Of a stretch of DNA of 64,000 nucleotides, positions 37,152 through 44,861 are shown piece by piece. The notes beneath the pieces were generated by a model. The model searched no databases, was not told the DNA's origin, and saw nothing but the letters and a program-made list of their open reading frames with translations. Position 1 is the first letter of the stretch. Every line of letters starts with the position of its first letter. The translations under genes were made by a program, and so were the position numbers. Source of the DNA: Pseudomonadota bacterium (GTDB lineage Bacteria > Desulfobacterota > Desulfobulbia > Desulfobulbales > JAHJIY01); the NCBI GenBank assembly GCA_018823175.1, contig JAHJIY010000067.1:1-64000 (forward strand), read 5' to 3'.

Positions 37152-37313
37152 ACGTAAGGGTATAAGTTTCGTTTGAGCCGACAAACGACTCAACTCAGCT
37201 TTGTACCGCAAGGGCATAAGTTTCGTTTGAGTCGACAAGCGACTCAACTCAGCTTTATACCGCAAGGGCATAAGTTTCGTTTGAGTCGACAAGCGACTCA
37301 ACTCAGCTTTATT
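37152..37313. repeat. 54-bp tandem repeat, three copies, each with an internal hairpin
   Basis: Units begin at 37152, 37206 and 37260. The last two are nearly identical; the first differs at several bases. Each carries AAGGGCATAAGTTTCG then GAGTCG-ACAAG-CGACTC, a 6-bp inverted repeat, then CAACTCAGCTTTA. There are no unique spacers, so this is not a CRISPR array. The array ends 44 nt before the pyrophosphatase gene. Confidence 0.9.
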
Positions 37314-37357
37314 GTATAGAGTGATTTTTTAGTCAAATTTTAAGGAGGGTATTAACT

Positions 37358-38281
37358 ATGTCTGTTTATGTTGTGGGACACAAAAGTCCTGATACTGATT
37401 CAGTTACTTCAGCCATTGCTTACGCCGAGTTGAAGAAGGCAATGGGGGTTGATGCTGTACCTGCGATGCAGGGAGAGCTTAACCCTGAAACTACTTTGGT
37501 TCTTGAGAAGTTTGGTTTTGCCGCTCCAGTGATTATGACTGATGGTGCCGGTAAAAAACTGATTCTTGTTGATCATAGTGATATTTCTCAGGCGCCAGAT
37601 AATCTGGATAAGGCAGAAATTATTGAGATTATCGATCATCATAAAATCGGTGATATCACCACCAACAACCCGATTCTTTTTAATGCGCAGCCGGTTGGTT
37701 GTACCGGTACTGTTTTGAAGCAGCTTTTTGAGATCAATAATGTGAAGATCACGAAGAATGTTGCTGGAATCATGCTTGCCGCTATATTGAGTGATACTGT
37801 TCTGTTCAAATCTCCAACAACCACTGAGGCCGATAAAAAAGCCTGTGATGGTCTGGCTAAAATAGCCGGTATTTCTGACATGGCAGCGTTGGCCATGGAA
37901 ATGTTCAAAGCAAAATCAGCCGTTGCCGGCGTTCCAGCCCGAGACTTGATTTTCCGTGACTATAAAGATTTTGACATGAAAGGCAAAAAAGTTGGTTGCG
38001 GTCAGCTCGAAATGGTTGATCTCTCACTGATTGACGATATGAGAGATGATCTTTACAAGACCTTGAAAGAAGTTAAGGAAGAGGGTGGTCGTCATACCAT
38101 CCTTCTGATGCTGACCGATATCATGAAAGAAGGCACCGACCTGATGGTAATCAGCGATGATGTCTCTTTTGTTGAGAAAGCTTTTAAGGTTAAAATTGAT
38201 GGTCCGACTGTCTGGATTGACGGTATGATGAGCCGTAAGAAACAGACTATCCCACCGTTACAGAGCGCTTTCGGTTGTTAA
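37358..38281 (+). CDS. ppaC: Manganese-dependent inorganic pyrophosphatase (family II)
   Basis: A 307-residue DHH-family protein. Motifs GHKSPDTDSVTSAIAY (about 7-22), the DHH triad in IIDHHKIGD (about 90-98) and the C-terminal substrate loop MSRKKQ (about 294-299). It hydrolyses pyrophosphate with Mn or Co. It lacks the CBS/DRTGG regulatory insert of the long forms. An AAGGAGGG site precedes it. Own transcript with a strong terminator after it. Confidence 0.97.
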   Translation: MSVYVVGHKSPDTDSVTSAIAYAELKKAMGVDAVPAMQGELNPETTLVLEKFGFAAPVIMTDGAGKKLILVDHSDISQAPDNLDKAEIIEIIDHHKIGDITTNNPILFNAQPVGCTGTVLKQLFEINNVKITKNVAGIMLAAILSDTVLFKSPTTTEADKKACDGLAKIAGISDMAALAMEMFKAKSAVAGVPARDLIFRDYKDFDMKGKKVGCGQLEMVDLSLIDDMRDDLYKTLKEVKEEGGRHTILLMLTDIMKEGTDLMVISDDVSFVEKAFKVKIDGPTVWIDGMMSRKKQTIPPLQSAFGC

Positions 38282-38304
38282 TTTAGTTTAGTTTTTGTGA
38301 AATT

Positions 38305-38346
38305 AAAAAGGGGCCGGTGGATTTCTTCCACCGGCCCCTTTTTTTG
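38305..38346 (+). terminator. Rho-independent terminator after ppaC
   Basis: GGGGCCGGTGGA / TCCACCGGCCCC with a short loop, followed by seven T residues on the plus strand, 24 nt past the ppaC stop. A preceding A run makes it weakly bidirectional, and it faces the end of the cytochrome gene on the other strand. Confidence 0.95.
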
Positions 38347-38393
38347 TTTGCTAAAATATATCTATCTGAATCAGTCTAGTCTGACACTTCTGA

Positions 38394-39971
38394 TTAGTGG
38401 GTACACCTTAATTTTTCAAGGTCTTGTGCAAAGTCAAAAGAATCGTCGTGCTCTTGCTGGTGACATCTCAGACAAATTGATTCATTTGGACTTGCCATGT
38501 TGAATTCCTTTGGGTTTCCTGAGTGTTTTTTCCCTGGACCATGGCAGGTTTCGCAACCGACTTGTTGTAACGTCGGAGGTAGTGCGAGGGCAAAGCTTTC
38601 AGCGCCGGTTTCGATCCCTGTGACATGACAGGCTATACATGAGCGGTCAAACTGCTGCCCTTTCCTGACCAGAGTCATATAGGCCCCGGCATGTCGGCTG
38701 TCTTGCCAACCTTTGGCCTGATTGGCGTGACAAGTAGAACATTTCAGCCAACCGACGTAAGCGAAATCTTCCGGTAAGATATTTTTGTTAACGGACGTAT
38801 CTGCTTTCTGGCTTGATGCTTTACCGGCCAGATTTATTTTCCTTTTCGTTTCATGGACTATCTTAAGTACCTCCTCGTGATCAGGGGATGAAATCTGCAT
38901 CGGAAAATATTGGTTTTTATAGGTGGATAATGTCTTTCCTTGTGGTTTCTCTAACTCTGCCATTTTCTCCAACATGCTGATTTCTTTTGATACTTCCTCC
39001 GCCATTTTAATGAAACCCTGGTAGCGGTCATCTTCCTTTGGAGTTTGGTTTTTCTCCAGTCTCTTTAACTGCCAGTTTATCCGATCCAGGGAATTTTTCT
39101 TTTCAACCATAAGCTCAGATGAAGCGTGTTCCCATTTTCCAGAGGTACCCCATTTGATTTGCAACCAGCCAAAATATTTTCCTTGTTTGGCACTGCTGCA
39201 TAATAGGGTGTTGTTTTCGAGGCGGGGTTTCATTGCCGAGTTGTTTGGTTCAGAGGTAATGATTAGATTGATTGCCGGGAATTTATTCGCAATTTCAATA
39301 TTTTGTTTGAGGGTAAGGCTTGAGAGTAACACGATAAAATCACTTTCCCTCGATAGATTATGGACCAGAGTTGGCAGAATGTTTTGCCATGGTTCTATCG
39401 TCATGTTTGCGTCAGGAGTAATGGCGGATGGTTGGCGGTCATCAGTTAGGCCGATGATTGCCGTGTTTATCTCGCCGATTCTCCGTGATATTGATGGGGT
39501 GAAAACAGGTTTGCCCGTCAATTTGCTCACGATGTTAGCGCTTAGCCAGGTAAACTTGGATTGTTCCACAATATTTTTAAAAAAATCCAGGCCGTTTGCC
39601 AAGTCCTGGCGGGCAATTCCTACTGCGTCGTAACCCATTATGTTATAGGCTTGAACTATGCCTTCAGCGGTTATTTGCGCCTGCTCGACTCTAGAGGGTA
39701 GCAGATTCGTATCTTTAAATAAAAGACCGCCTCCGTCGACCGTGAGGTGCGGTAGCTGATGTTCATCGCGTAATTTTTTAATTTGATAGCCTTTTTTGGA
39801 CAGACCGCCCAATTGATTAGTTTTTCAACCGCAGGGCTCGATCTCGCCGAGGACGTCATTTGAGTAAAAGACCATGAATTCCTGATCGCTTGTGGCAGCT
39901 GTTGCTTTGCCTGAAAAAGGAAAGATTGAGCTGATGATTGCAAATATCAAAAGGTAGGTGGCTCTTTGCAT
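38394..39971 (-). CDS. Probable selenoprotein: metallophosphatase-like / tetrahaem cytochrome c with in-frame UGA
   Basis: The ORF track starts this gene at TTG 39812 (472 residues) and misses the front. From ATG 39971, which has a CAGGAG site, a signal peptide (MQRATYLLIFAIISSIF, cleavage near KATA/A) runs into FYSNDVLGEIEPCG, then TGA at 39827-39825 (codon 49), then KTNQLGGLSKKGYQ in the same frame. If TGA is selenocysteine the protein has 525 residues and a CGU motif. Residues 30-280 look like a UshA/5'-nucleotidase-type metallophosphatase relative; a coiled region follows. The C-terminal 140 residues hold four c-haem motifs (CSTCH, CIACH, CETCH, CLRCH), as in cytochrome c554-like proteins. 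Periplasmic redox role; substrate unknown. Confidence 0.85.
39796..39827 (-). promoter_or_regulatory. Candidate bacterial SECIS element with its UGA codon
   Basis: Twelve bases after the UGA the mRNA folds as UUGGGC-GGUCU-GUCCAA, a 6-bp stem (one G-U pair) with a five-base GGUCU loop. In E. coli fdhF the SelB-binding hairpin stands 11 nt from the UGA and also exposes GGUCU. Distance, stem size and loop all match that model, which supports selenocysteine insertion at codon 49. The fold was done by eye. Confidence 0.78.
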
Positions 39972-40056
39972 GTTAATTTACTCCTGATGGCTGTGAAGTG
40001 ATTCTTTTAGCTGAGGTTAACCTTTAGGACTAGTAATGCTATATAAAGAGATAATG

Positions 40057-41403
40057 CTATTTATCATTTTGTTTACTTCTAGGCAATAACGACTTTCGTT
40101 CGGCAAGGATTTTGTGCCATTTGTTTAACCGGTCTTTTATGATGGCTTCATGTCCACGATTGGTCGGGTGATAGAATTTTTTACCCTTTAGTTCTGGTGG
40201 AAGATGATCCTGCATTACCACAGCATCCGGCTGGTCATGAGCATATTTGTAACCCTTGCCGTAGTCCAGTTTTTTCATCAGATTGGTCGGAGCGTTTCGT
40301 AAGTGTTTGGGGACCGGCAGGGTGCCTGTATTATTGATTAGCTTTTTGGCATCTGAGTAAGCAACGTATGTCGCATTGCTTTTAGGGGCAGTGGCCAGGT
40401 AGATTACAGCTTGGGCCAGGGCTAGTTCTCCTTCCGGTGATCCAAGAGTATGATAACTTTCTCGGGCGCTTATTGTTAATCCCAAGGCTTGGGGATCTGC
40501 GTTACCTATGTCCTCGGAGGCGAAACGGATAAGACGACGCGCAAGGTAAAGGGGGTCTTCCCCGGCCATCAGCATTCTGGTCAGCCAGTAAAGTGAACCG
40601 TCGGGATCGCTGTCCCGCAGACTTTTGTGCAGAGCGGAGATCAGATTGTAATGTTCCTCCCCGTATGCATCGTAGCGCAGACTTTTTCGCTGGATCGCCT
40701 CTTCGATGTTTTGCAGTTCGATGATGATTTTCCCGTCTTTATTGGTTGGGGTTAATGATACTGCGATTTCAAGACTGTTCAAGGCGCTGCGAGCATCACC
40801 GTCTGAAGTGTCGGCCAGATGGTCTAAGGCTGTTTTTTCGATCTGGATGTCCAGTTTCTGGAAGCCGTTTTCCTGATCGTGCAAGGTACTGATTAATATT
40901 TGTTTCAAGTTGTCAGAGGTAAGAGGATTTAAAACCAGGACTCGACACCTGGAGAGGAGCGGGGCAATTACTTGGAAGGACGGGTTTTCGGTGGTGGCTC
41001 CGATCAGGGTCAGAAGTCCGCTTTCCACGTGGGGCAGGAAACTGTCTTGTTGGCTTCGGTTAAACCGGTGAATCTCGTCCACGAAAAGGATGGTGTCGAG
41101 ATTTTTTTTCTTTCGAAGCTCTTCAGCAGTGGCCACGATTTTTCTTACCTCTTTCACCCCCGAGAGTACGGCCGAGAAAAACACAAACTCCGCTTTGGCA
41201 TTTTCGGCCAGGATGCGGGCCAGGGTTGTCTTGCCGGTCCCAGGAGGACCCCAGAAAATCAGGGATGGGATGTGATGTTCGTTCATCAGGCGATTTAGTA
41301 GCTTTCCTTCACCTAAAAGATGTTCCTGACCGACGAATTTGTCAATTGACTTCGGCCTCATTCTTTCAGCCAGAGGTATGCTTGATTTGTTATTCATAGT
41401 CAT
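40057..41403 (-). CDS. rarA: Replication-associated recombination protein RarA (MgsA)
   Basis: A 448-residue AAA+ ATPase of the clamp-loader type. [21 protein letters not shown] at the N-terminus, Walker [16 protein letters not shown] (about 52), Walker [15 protein letters not shown], sensor GATTENPSF, and the C-terminal RarA domain with [23 protein letters not shown]. It works at stalled replication forks. Sixteen bases separate it from the DUF3786 gene. No clear ribosome site is visible at the first ATG; the second Met (codon 3) is an equal choice. Confidence 0.95.
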   Translation of the reverse strand: MTMNNKSSIPLAERMRPKSIDKFVGQEHLLGEGKLLNRLMNEHHIPSLIFWGPPGTGKTTLARILAENAKAEFVFFSAVLSGVKEVRKIVATAEELRKKKNLDTILFVDEIHRFNRSQQDSFLPHVESGLLTLIGATTENPSFQVIAPLLSRCRVLVLNPLTSDNLKQILISTLHDQENGFQKLDIQIEKTALDHLADTSDGDARSALNSLEIAVSLTPTNKDGKIIIELQNIEEAIQRKSLRYDAYGEEHYNLISALHKSLRDSDPDGSLYWLTRMLMAGEDPLYLARRLIRFASEDIGNADPQALGLTISARESYHTLGSPEGELALAQAVIYLATAPKSNATYVAYSDAKKLINNTGTLPVPKHLRNAPTNLMKKLDYGKGYKYAHDQPDAVVMQDHLPPELKGKKFYHPTNRGHEAIIKDRLNKWHKILAERKSLLPRSKQNDK

Positions 41404-41418
41404 AGGTGAGAGAAAAAA

Positions 41419-42222
41419 TTATCCGGCTAATGAAATTATGCGCTCGGCTAGTCTTTCGGCGGTAAATACCAGGGTTTCTAAATCAAGGTAGTTTAGCACA
41501 TTATCTCTGAACAGGATCTTAGTTTTAGAGGCAAAACCTTCGTTTGGTTCCGCTTCCCAGTAAAGTAGATATAGAGGGACCTTTGGCAGAACGGGGAAGA
41601 TCATTCCGGCCGAGGCGTTGTTTTCATGAGTGGCTTCTATCGCATTTAGTGATGTGCAAATTTTGATAATTTGCTCAAGGTTCAGATTGGAAAAATATCT
41701 GGAGATTGGTTCTTCGGCATAGATGGCCAGGGTCTTTACTTTCGAGATGGTGTTGGGCAGACTCTCAAGTCCGATCCATTCTTGTCCTGGATTATTGTTG
41801 CCCCTTGAATGGACATAATTATATAAGAGAATCTGGTCTCGGGGATCTTCCGGGATCTTGTTGTCGATCAGGATGTCTGTCTTGCTCAGATAAACATTTT
41901 GTGCAAGATATTGGAAGATGAGAGCATCCTTGTTTTGTATGTCATCTTGTGCGCCCAAAGGAGAGGCGATAGCGGAAAAATCAATGACTGCGACCTTGCT
42001 CTTCAGGTATTCGATTAACTGTAGATTTTTTTGGCGAGGTATATCTTCAAGATTATGGGCCTCTGGAATAGTGAGATTAAGATCGGTCAGGTCAAGGAAA
42101 GGGCATTTCCCTGGTGATACCCCTGTTTTAGTGACAGCTGCGGCAAAGGCCAGGCATGTGAGATAACCACATTTTCCACAGTTGTTTTTAGGTGTTTTGC
42201 TGACGATTTCTAAAGGGTTCAA
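41419..42222 (-). CDS. DUF3786 protein with N-terminal 4Fe-4S-type Cys motif
   Basis: A 267-residue protein. The first 45 residues carry CGKCGYLTCLAFAAAV and a fourth Cys in GKCPFLDL, the Fe-S motif of the corrinoid Fe-S/CODH gamma-type and Fe-only hydrogenase families. The rest fits DUF3786 (DILIDNKIPEDPRDQILLYNYVHSRGN and IFPVLPKVPLYLLYWEAEPN). DUF3786 proteins occur mainly in anaerobes such as Deltaproteobacteria and clostridia, often near corrinoid enzymes. No such enzyme is nearby here. Function unknown. Confidence 0.85.
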   Translation of the reverse strand: MNPLEIVSKTPKNNCGKCGYLTCLAFAAAVTKTGVSPGKCPFLDLTDLNLTIPEAHNLEDIPRQKNLQLIEYLKSKVAVIDFSAIASPLGAQDDIQNKDALIFQYLAQNVYLSKTDILIDNKIPEDPRDQILLYNYVHSRGNNNPGQEWIGLESLPNTISKVKTLAIYAEEPISRYFSNLNLEQIIKICTSLNAIEATHENNASAGMIFPVLPKVPLYLLYWEAEPNEGFASKTKILFRDNVLNYLDLETLVFTAERLAERIISLAG

Positions 42223-42421
42223 TGCCAGACTCTAACCTTCTGAGCGAGGAATTAACGATTTAATTAATTCCAGAGGGATTAGTTTGTAATATTTTTCAGG
42301 TTTGAAATTGGCAGGTTTAAAATATCCAAGCCTTAAATCTGATCCAATCTTGGCATGACAAAATTATTTAAAGATAGACAAGATAAATCGTAAAGTTGAG
42401 GTCGTAACTGTATTGTACAGA

Positions 42422-42874
42422 TTATTTGTCTAACAGTGATTTAACCTTTGGCGTCGCTTCCTTGGGGGCAGGAAGAGGTGGAGTTGAACTCCCTTGGATT
42501 AATTGCAGTCCTTGTTGGCTGGCCCGGATTTCTCCATTAAGGATTCCACCGGACTCTACAGAGAGGTCGGTTGTCTCAAGTCGTCCGTTTAGAATACCGC
42601 CTTTTTTCAGGTGTAATTTTTTGACTTTCATGTTGCCGTCAACCTGACCGTGGCAAACAACCACTGATGACTCAATATCTCCGGCGATGTTACCGGTATC
42701 GCTTACGATAAGATATTCTCCTACAACATTTCCTTCGATATTCCCGTCAACTCTGATCTTGCCTTCAAAGGAAATGTCGCCGATGATGGTCATTCCTTTG
42801 CCAATAATACTGGAAATTGCAGAATTATCTGCAGCAAGGGTCTCGGTATTTTCTTTCTTTTTAAATATGCTCAT
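42422..42874 (-). CDS. Bactofilin
   Basis: A 150-residue protein with the bactofilin core of short beta-helix repeats (about 25-120): ISSIIGKGMTIIGDISFEGKI, DGNIEGNVVG, GNIAGDIES and GGILNGRLETTDLS. It polymerises into membrane-linked filaments without nucleotide and often scaffolds cell-wall enzymes. I start it at 42874 (MSIFKKKENTE), the usual bactofilin opening; the track start at 42922 would overlap the peptidase gene and adds 16 polar residues. The upstream gene is a LytM peptidase, the usual partner. Confidence 0.92.
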   Translation of the reverse strand: MSIFKKKENTETLAADNSAISSIIGKGMTIIGDISFEGKIRVDGNIEGNVVGEYLIVSDTGNIAGDIESSVVVCHGQVDGNMKVKKLHLKKGGILNGRLETTDLSVESGGILNGEIRASQQGLQLIQGSSTPPLPAPKEATPKVKSLLDK

Positions 42875-42908
42875 ATTTCCCAAGAGTGTCGAGGTGGAGT
42901 TGGAATGG

Positions 42909-43781
42909 TTAACCATTATCAAGAGATAGATATCTGGCGATTTTCATGAATTTGATCGGGTTAATTGATTTTGCTTTGTATCTGATTTCATAGTGGAGGT
43001 GAGGACCAGTACTTCTGCCTGTATTGCCTACCAGACTTATTACTTGACCCCGCTCTACCAGATCGCCTTTTTTGACTAGTAATTTTTTGTTGTGCGCATA
43101 GATAGTCTCAAATGATTTGCCATGATCAATTTTTACATACCAGCCATAAGTGTTGTTGTAGCCTCGATCTGTTACTACGCCAGCAGCGGTACACCTTACC
43201 TCGGTGCCAATCTGGGAGACGAGATCCAGTCCTGAATGGAAGGCTGATTTCTGGTTTAATGGGTCGATCCGGCGACCATATTTTGATGAAATTCGCCCAA
43301 ACACAGGATATCCAAGTGGAATGGGTTTGATTGTATCAAGGTTGCGGTCAACTTTGAAGATTAGGTCTTCGTAAGTTTCGTCTGATAAGCTTTCAAAGGG
43401 ACCACCGCTGTTTTCCTGACTATCTGTCGGCTGAGGTGGCACGATTTCGAGGGTGTCGAGGATTGTATCGATCATTTGGCTGCGGTGGTTAAGTTCACCA
43501 TACGCTCCATTGAGCTGGGCTTTTTTCTCTTCTTCCAGGGTTAAAACCTGGGTCCTGAGTTTTTCTTTTTGAGAAGTGGTTGAGGACAGGTTTTCTTCGA
43601 TGTTGACCAAGCGGGATTTGAGGTCGAAATTTTCTATGGAATATTTTATGCCGGCAATAGTTGAAACAATAAAAATAAGAGACACGATGATCAATATTGA
43701 TTTCATCCATGCCTTGGAAAGTACAAAGCAATTTGCGTTACCTTCTTCACTGGTAACTATGATATGAAGTTTTTGATTCAT
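42909..43781 (-). CDS. M23 (LytM-type) peptidoglycan endopeptidase
   Basis: A 290-residue protein with an N-terminal transmembrane helix (about 28-46) and a periplasmic coiled coil (about 50-90). The C-terminal M23 domain has zinc ligands HSGLD (about residue 190) and HLHYEIRYK (about 268), and a third His in IYAHNKK. It should cut peptide cross-links in the cell wall. It is followed at once by bactofilin, a pairing seen where bactofilins localise cell-shape hydrolases. A kinase/phosphatase pair lies upstream. Confidence 0.92.
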   Translation of the reverse strand: MNQKLHIIVTSEEGNANCFVLSKAWMKSILIIVSLIFIVSTIAGIKYSIENFDLKSRLVNIEENLSSTTSQKEKLRTQVLTLEEEKKAQLNGAYGELNHRSQMIDTILDTLEIVPPQPTDSQENSGGPFESLSDETYEDLIFKVDRNLDTIKPIPLGYPVFGRISSKYGRRIDPLNQKSAFHSGLDLVSQIGTEVRCTAAGVVTDRGYNNTYGWYVKIDHGKSFETIYAHNKKLLVKKGDLVERGQVISLVGNTGRSTGPHLHYEIRYKAKSINPIKFMKIARYLSLDNG

Positions 43782-43971
43782 ATGTGAAGTTTACTAATTA
43801 TAAACATTTCTCTTCTTTCAAGATCTCAATAATGGAAAAAACGTCAATAATTAAAACAGGTAAAATTGTAAAAGTCAAATTTTGATTCATATTTTGTCGA
43901 GATTAGAGTGTTGCCTTGTTTAAATTACGATTTTTTATCCCATTGATTTGTTTTAGCTGTTTGCTTGGCAT

Positions 43972-44742
43972 CTAGCAGAAAACTACCAGCGCGGTTATGT
44001 TGTCGTTACCGCCTGCTTCATTTGCCTGTTTTATAAGTGACTCGCAAGCCTCTTTTGGTGATTCGGCACTCTGAATGGTTTTATGGATTTGCTGATCGTC
44101 TACCATTGACCATAATCCATCGGAACAAAGAAGTATTCTGTCGCCAGAGTCTATATCCATAGAGTGATATTCCGGGTCTTCCGGGAACGGATAGCCAATG
44201 ACCCTGGTTACAACATGGCGGGGCGGCAGGGAGGCAAATGCGCTGTTTTTTCGTAGTTCTTCACTTACTTGGGCCAGGGATGTGTGGTCGTTGGTTATCT
44301 GGAATATTTCATTTTTTGTTATCAAGTAACAACGAGCATCGCCGACATGACAGGTATGCAAGGTGTTGTTGTCAATCATGCATGCCACCAGGGTGCATCC
44401 CATGCCGTGCATGGAATCATTTTCCGTGGCCATTTTTATTACCATCTTGTTGGTCTGATTGAAGGAGTTGCAGAAGGAATGTCTGGTTTCTGCGGGATTG
44501 CCTCTCATCTTACTGACTTTTTTGTTGTTAAAAAAACTTATCAGGTTTTTGATCGTTATCTGGCTGGCAATTTCACCGGCATTATGTCCGCCCATACCGT
44601 CGGCAACTAAAAATATATTATGGGCAAGGATAATGCCGAAGCTGTCCTGATTATTACTTCTGACCAGACCGGTGTCGGTCAAGCCATAAGAGTTCAATTT
44701 TCTTGCCGGAGGGCGAAATAATCTTCTGAAAAAATTTATCAT
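43972..44742 (-). CDS. PP2C-family Ser/Thr protein phosphatase
   Basis: A 256-residue cytoplasmic phosphatase. Motifs: GLVRSNNQDSFGI (metal Asp), VADGMGGHNAGEIASQ, HVGDARCYLI, DRILLCSDGLWSMVDD and the final GGNDNITALVVF. All metal-binding Asp residues of the Stp1/PrpC group are present. It most likely reverses the phosphorylation made by the kinase upstream, 119 nt away. The two genes form a usual bacterial signalling pair. Confidence 0.93.
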   Translation of the reverse strand: MINFFRRLFRPPARKLNSYGLTDTGLVRSNNQDSFGIILAHNIFLVADGMGGHNAGEIASQITIKNLISFFNNKKVSKMRGNPAETRHSFCNSFNQTNKMVIKMATENDSMHGMGCTLVACMIDNNTLHTCHVGDARCYLITKNEIFQITNDHTSLAQVSEELRKNSAFASLPPRHVVTRVIGYPFPEDPEYHSMDIDSGDRILLCSDGLWSMVDDQQIHKTIQSAESPKEACESLIKQANEAGGNDNITALVVFC

Positions 44743-44861
44743 GAAAATAGGCCATGGTGATGTGTTTTGCAGACAATTTTATAATATTTGACTCTTTCTG
44801 GTTTTTTTGGGAAGCATAATTTTTTCTTTATAAGAAAAATCGGTCTTAATGAGACGCGGGT

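Noticed and set aside
36987-37301. 104-residue minus-strand ORF with an 18-residue repeat (ORF track)
   Set aside because: It is only the 54-bp DNA repeat translated; it has no ribosome site and its repeat units carry hairpins typical of noncoding DNA.
37152-37313. CRISPR array
   Set aside because: The units are directly adjacent with no variable spacers, and there are no cas genes.
37152-37313. Integron attC sites
   Set aside because: The GTTTGAG and ACTCAAC ends do not match the GTTRRRY/RYYYAAC core sites, and there is no integrase.
39671-39943. 90-residue ORF covering the front of the selenoprotein gene in another frame
   Set aside because: The frame containing ATG 39971 with ribosome site and signal peptide, joined to the cytochrome frame through TGA, is far better supported.
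38394-39971. Nonsense mutation / pseudogene explanation of the TGA
   Set aside because: The sequence on both sides is intact, with a good start, no other stop and a SECIS-like hairpin; a decayed gene would show further damage.
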